NCBI GenBank assembly: GCA_947624925.1 | Contig: CANQMG010000071.1 | Location: 1 to 6,219, forward strand | Length of the DNA: 6,219 bases | Source of the DNA: an uncultured Clostridia bacterium | GTDB lineage: Bacteria; Bacillota; Clostridia; TANB77; CAG-508 | Direction of reading: 5' to 3' | Notes under the pieces: model-generated | The model's database searches: none | Told to the model about the DNA's origin: nothing | The model's input: only the letters and a program-made list of their open reading frames with translations | Made by a program: the position numbers and the translations under genes | Shown here: in pieces, positions 6,133 to 6,219 of the stretch | Numbering within the stretch: the first letter of the stretch is position 1 | Layout of the letters: each line of letters begins with the position of its first letter

Positions 6133-6219
6133 GTTCCTACCATAAGGAACAAAAAGAACATTGAAAAGTAAACAATAAATCCTTTAAGAGACCAAGCGGT
6201 AATACAAAGTATTGCCAAA
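6133..6219 (+). ncRNA. 5' leader of a ribosomal RNA operon (partial)
   Basis: The transcript from the promoter at 6098 has no ribosome binding site or open frame before the window ends. It begins with a perfect 6-bp hairpin (GTTCCT 6133-6138, AGGAAC 6145-6150) exactly at the predicted +1. A segment at 6156-6175 (GAACATTGAAAAGTAAACAA) resembles the boxA/antitermination region seen ahead of 16S rRNA in Firmicutes (typically ...TTTGAAAACTGAACAA). A second hairpin follows (GGTAATAC 6198-6205, GTATTGCC 6209-6216, one wobble), possibly part of the processing stalk. Mature 16S sequence is not reached. A tRNA or other stable RNA downstream remains possible. Confidence 0.65.

Overview
The window is very AT-rich, low-GC DNA with strong AGGAGG-type ribosome binding sites, TAA as every gene stop, sigma-A-type promoters and a Firmicutes-style EF-4. 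Together with the pilin-like N-terminus of the form G-ITLIALILTIIILLILA, this suggests an uncultured member of the Clostridia (Bacillota), probably a host-associated or anaerobic lineage. That placement is inference from style and gene content. All genes lie on the + strand.

Layout. Positions 1-337 contain no gene but two unrelated palindromic repeat elements: a double-hairpin element at 24-67, and a perfect 26-bp inverted repeat at 115-140/200-225 in which each arm is GTAG followed by a short hairpin, the layout of REP sequences. At 338-1354 is a pilin-like membrane-anchored protein carrying BspA-type leucine-rich repeats, closed by a clear intrinsic terminator at 1408-1442. A good promoter at 1444-1472 then starts a transcription unit: lepA (EF-4, 1502-3313), rlmB (3333-4152) and an unrecognised membrane-anchored extracytoplasmic protein (4219-5964). 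The last of these also has its own promoter (4160-4188). The unit ends at a 16-bp perfect hairpin at 5985-6022.

The rlmB-like 23S rRNA 2'-O-methyltransferase gene is interrupted by a single extra base near 3810-3813. The reading frame continues intact on the other side, with all SPOUT motifs present in the +1 frame, so the gene is either a very recent pseudogene or a consensus error.

At the right edge a perfect-consensus promoter (TTGACA, 17 bp, TATAAT at 6098-6126) with an A/T-rich upstream tract drives a leader with a hairpin starting at the predicted +1 and a boxA-like TTGAAAA segment. This looks like the start of a ribosomal RNA operon whose 16S gene lies just beyond the window. Three translation/ribosome items (EF-4, an rRNA methylase and an rRNA operon promoter) are therefore adjacent. 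I see no clear new multi-gene system. The most notable items are the two repeat families, the broken rlmB, the pilin/LRR hybrid and the uncharacterised 581-residue protein.
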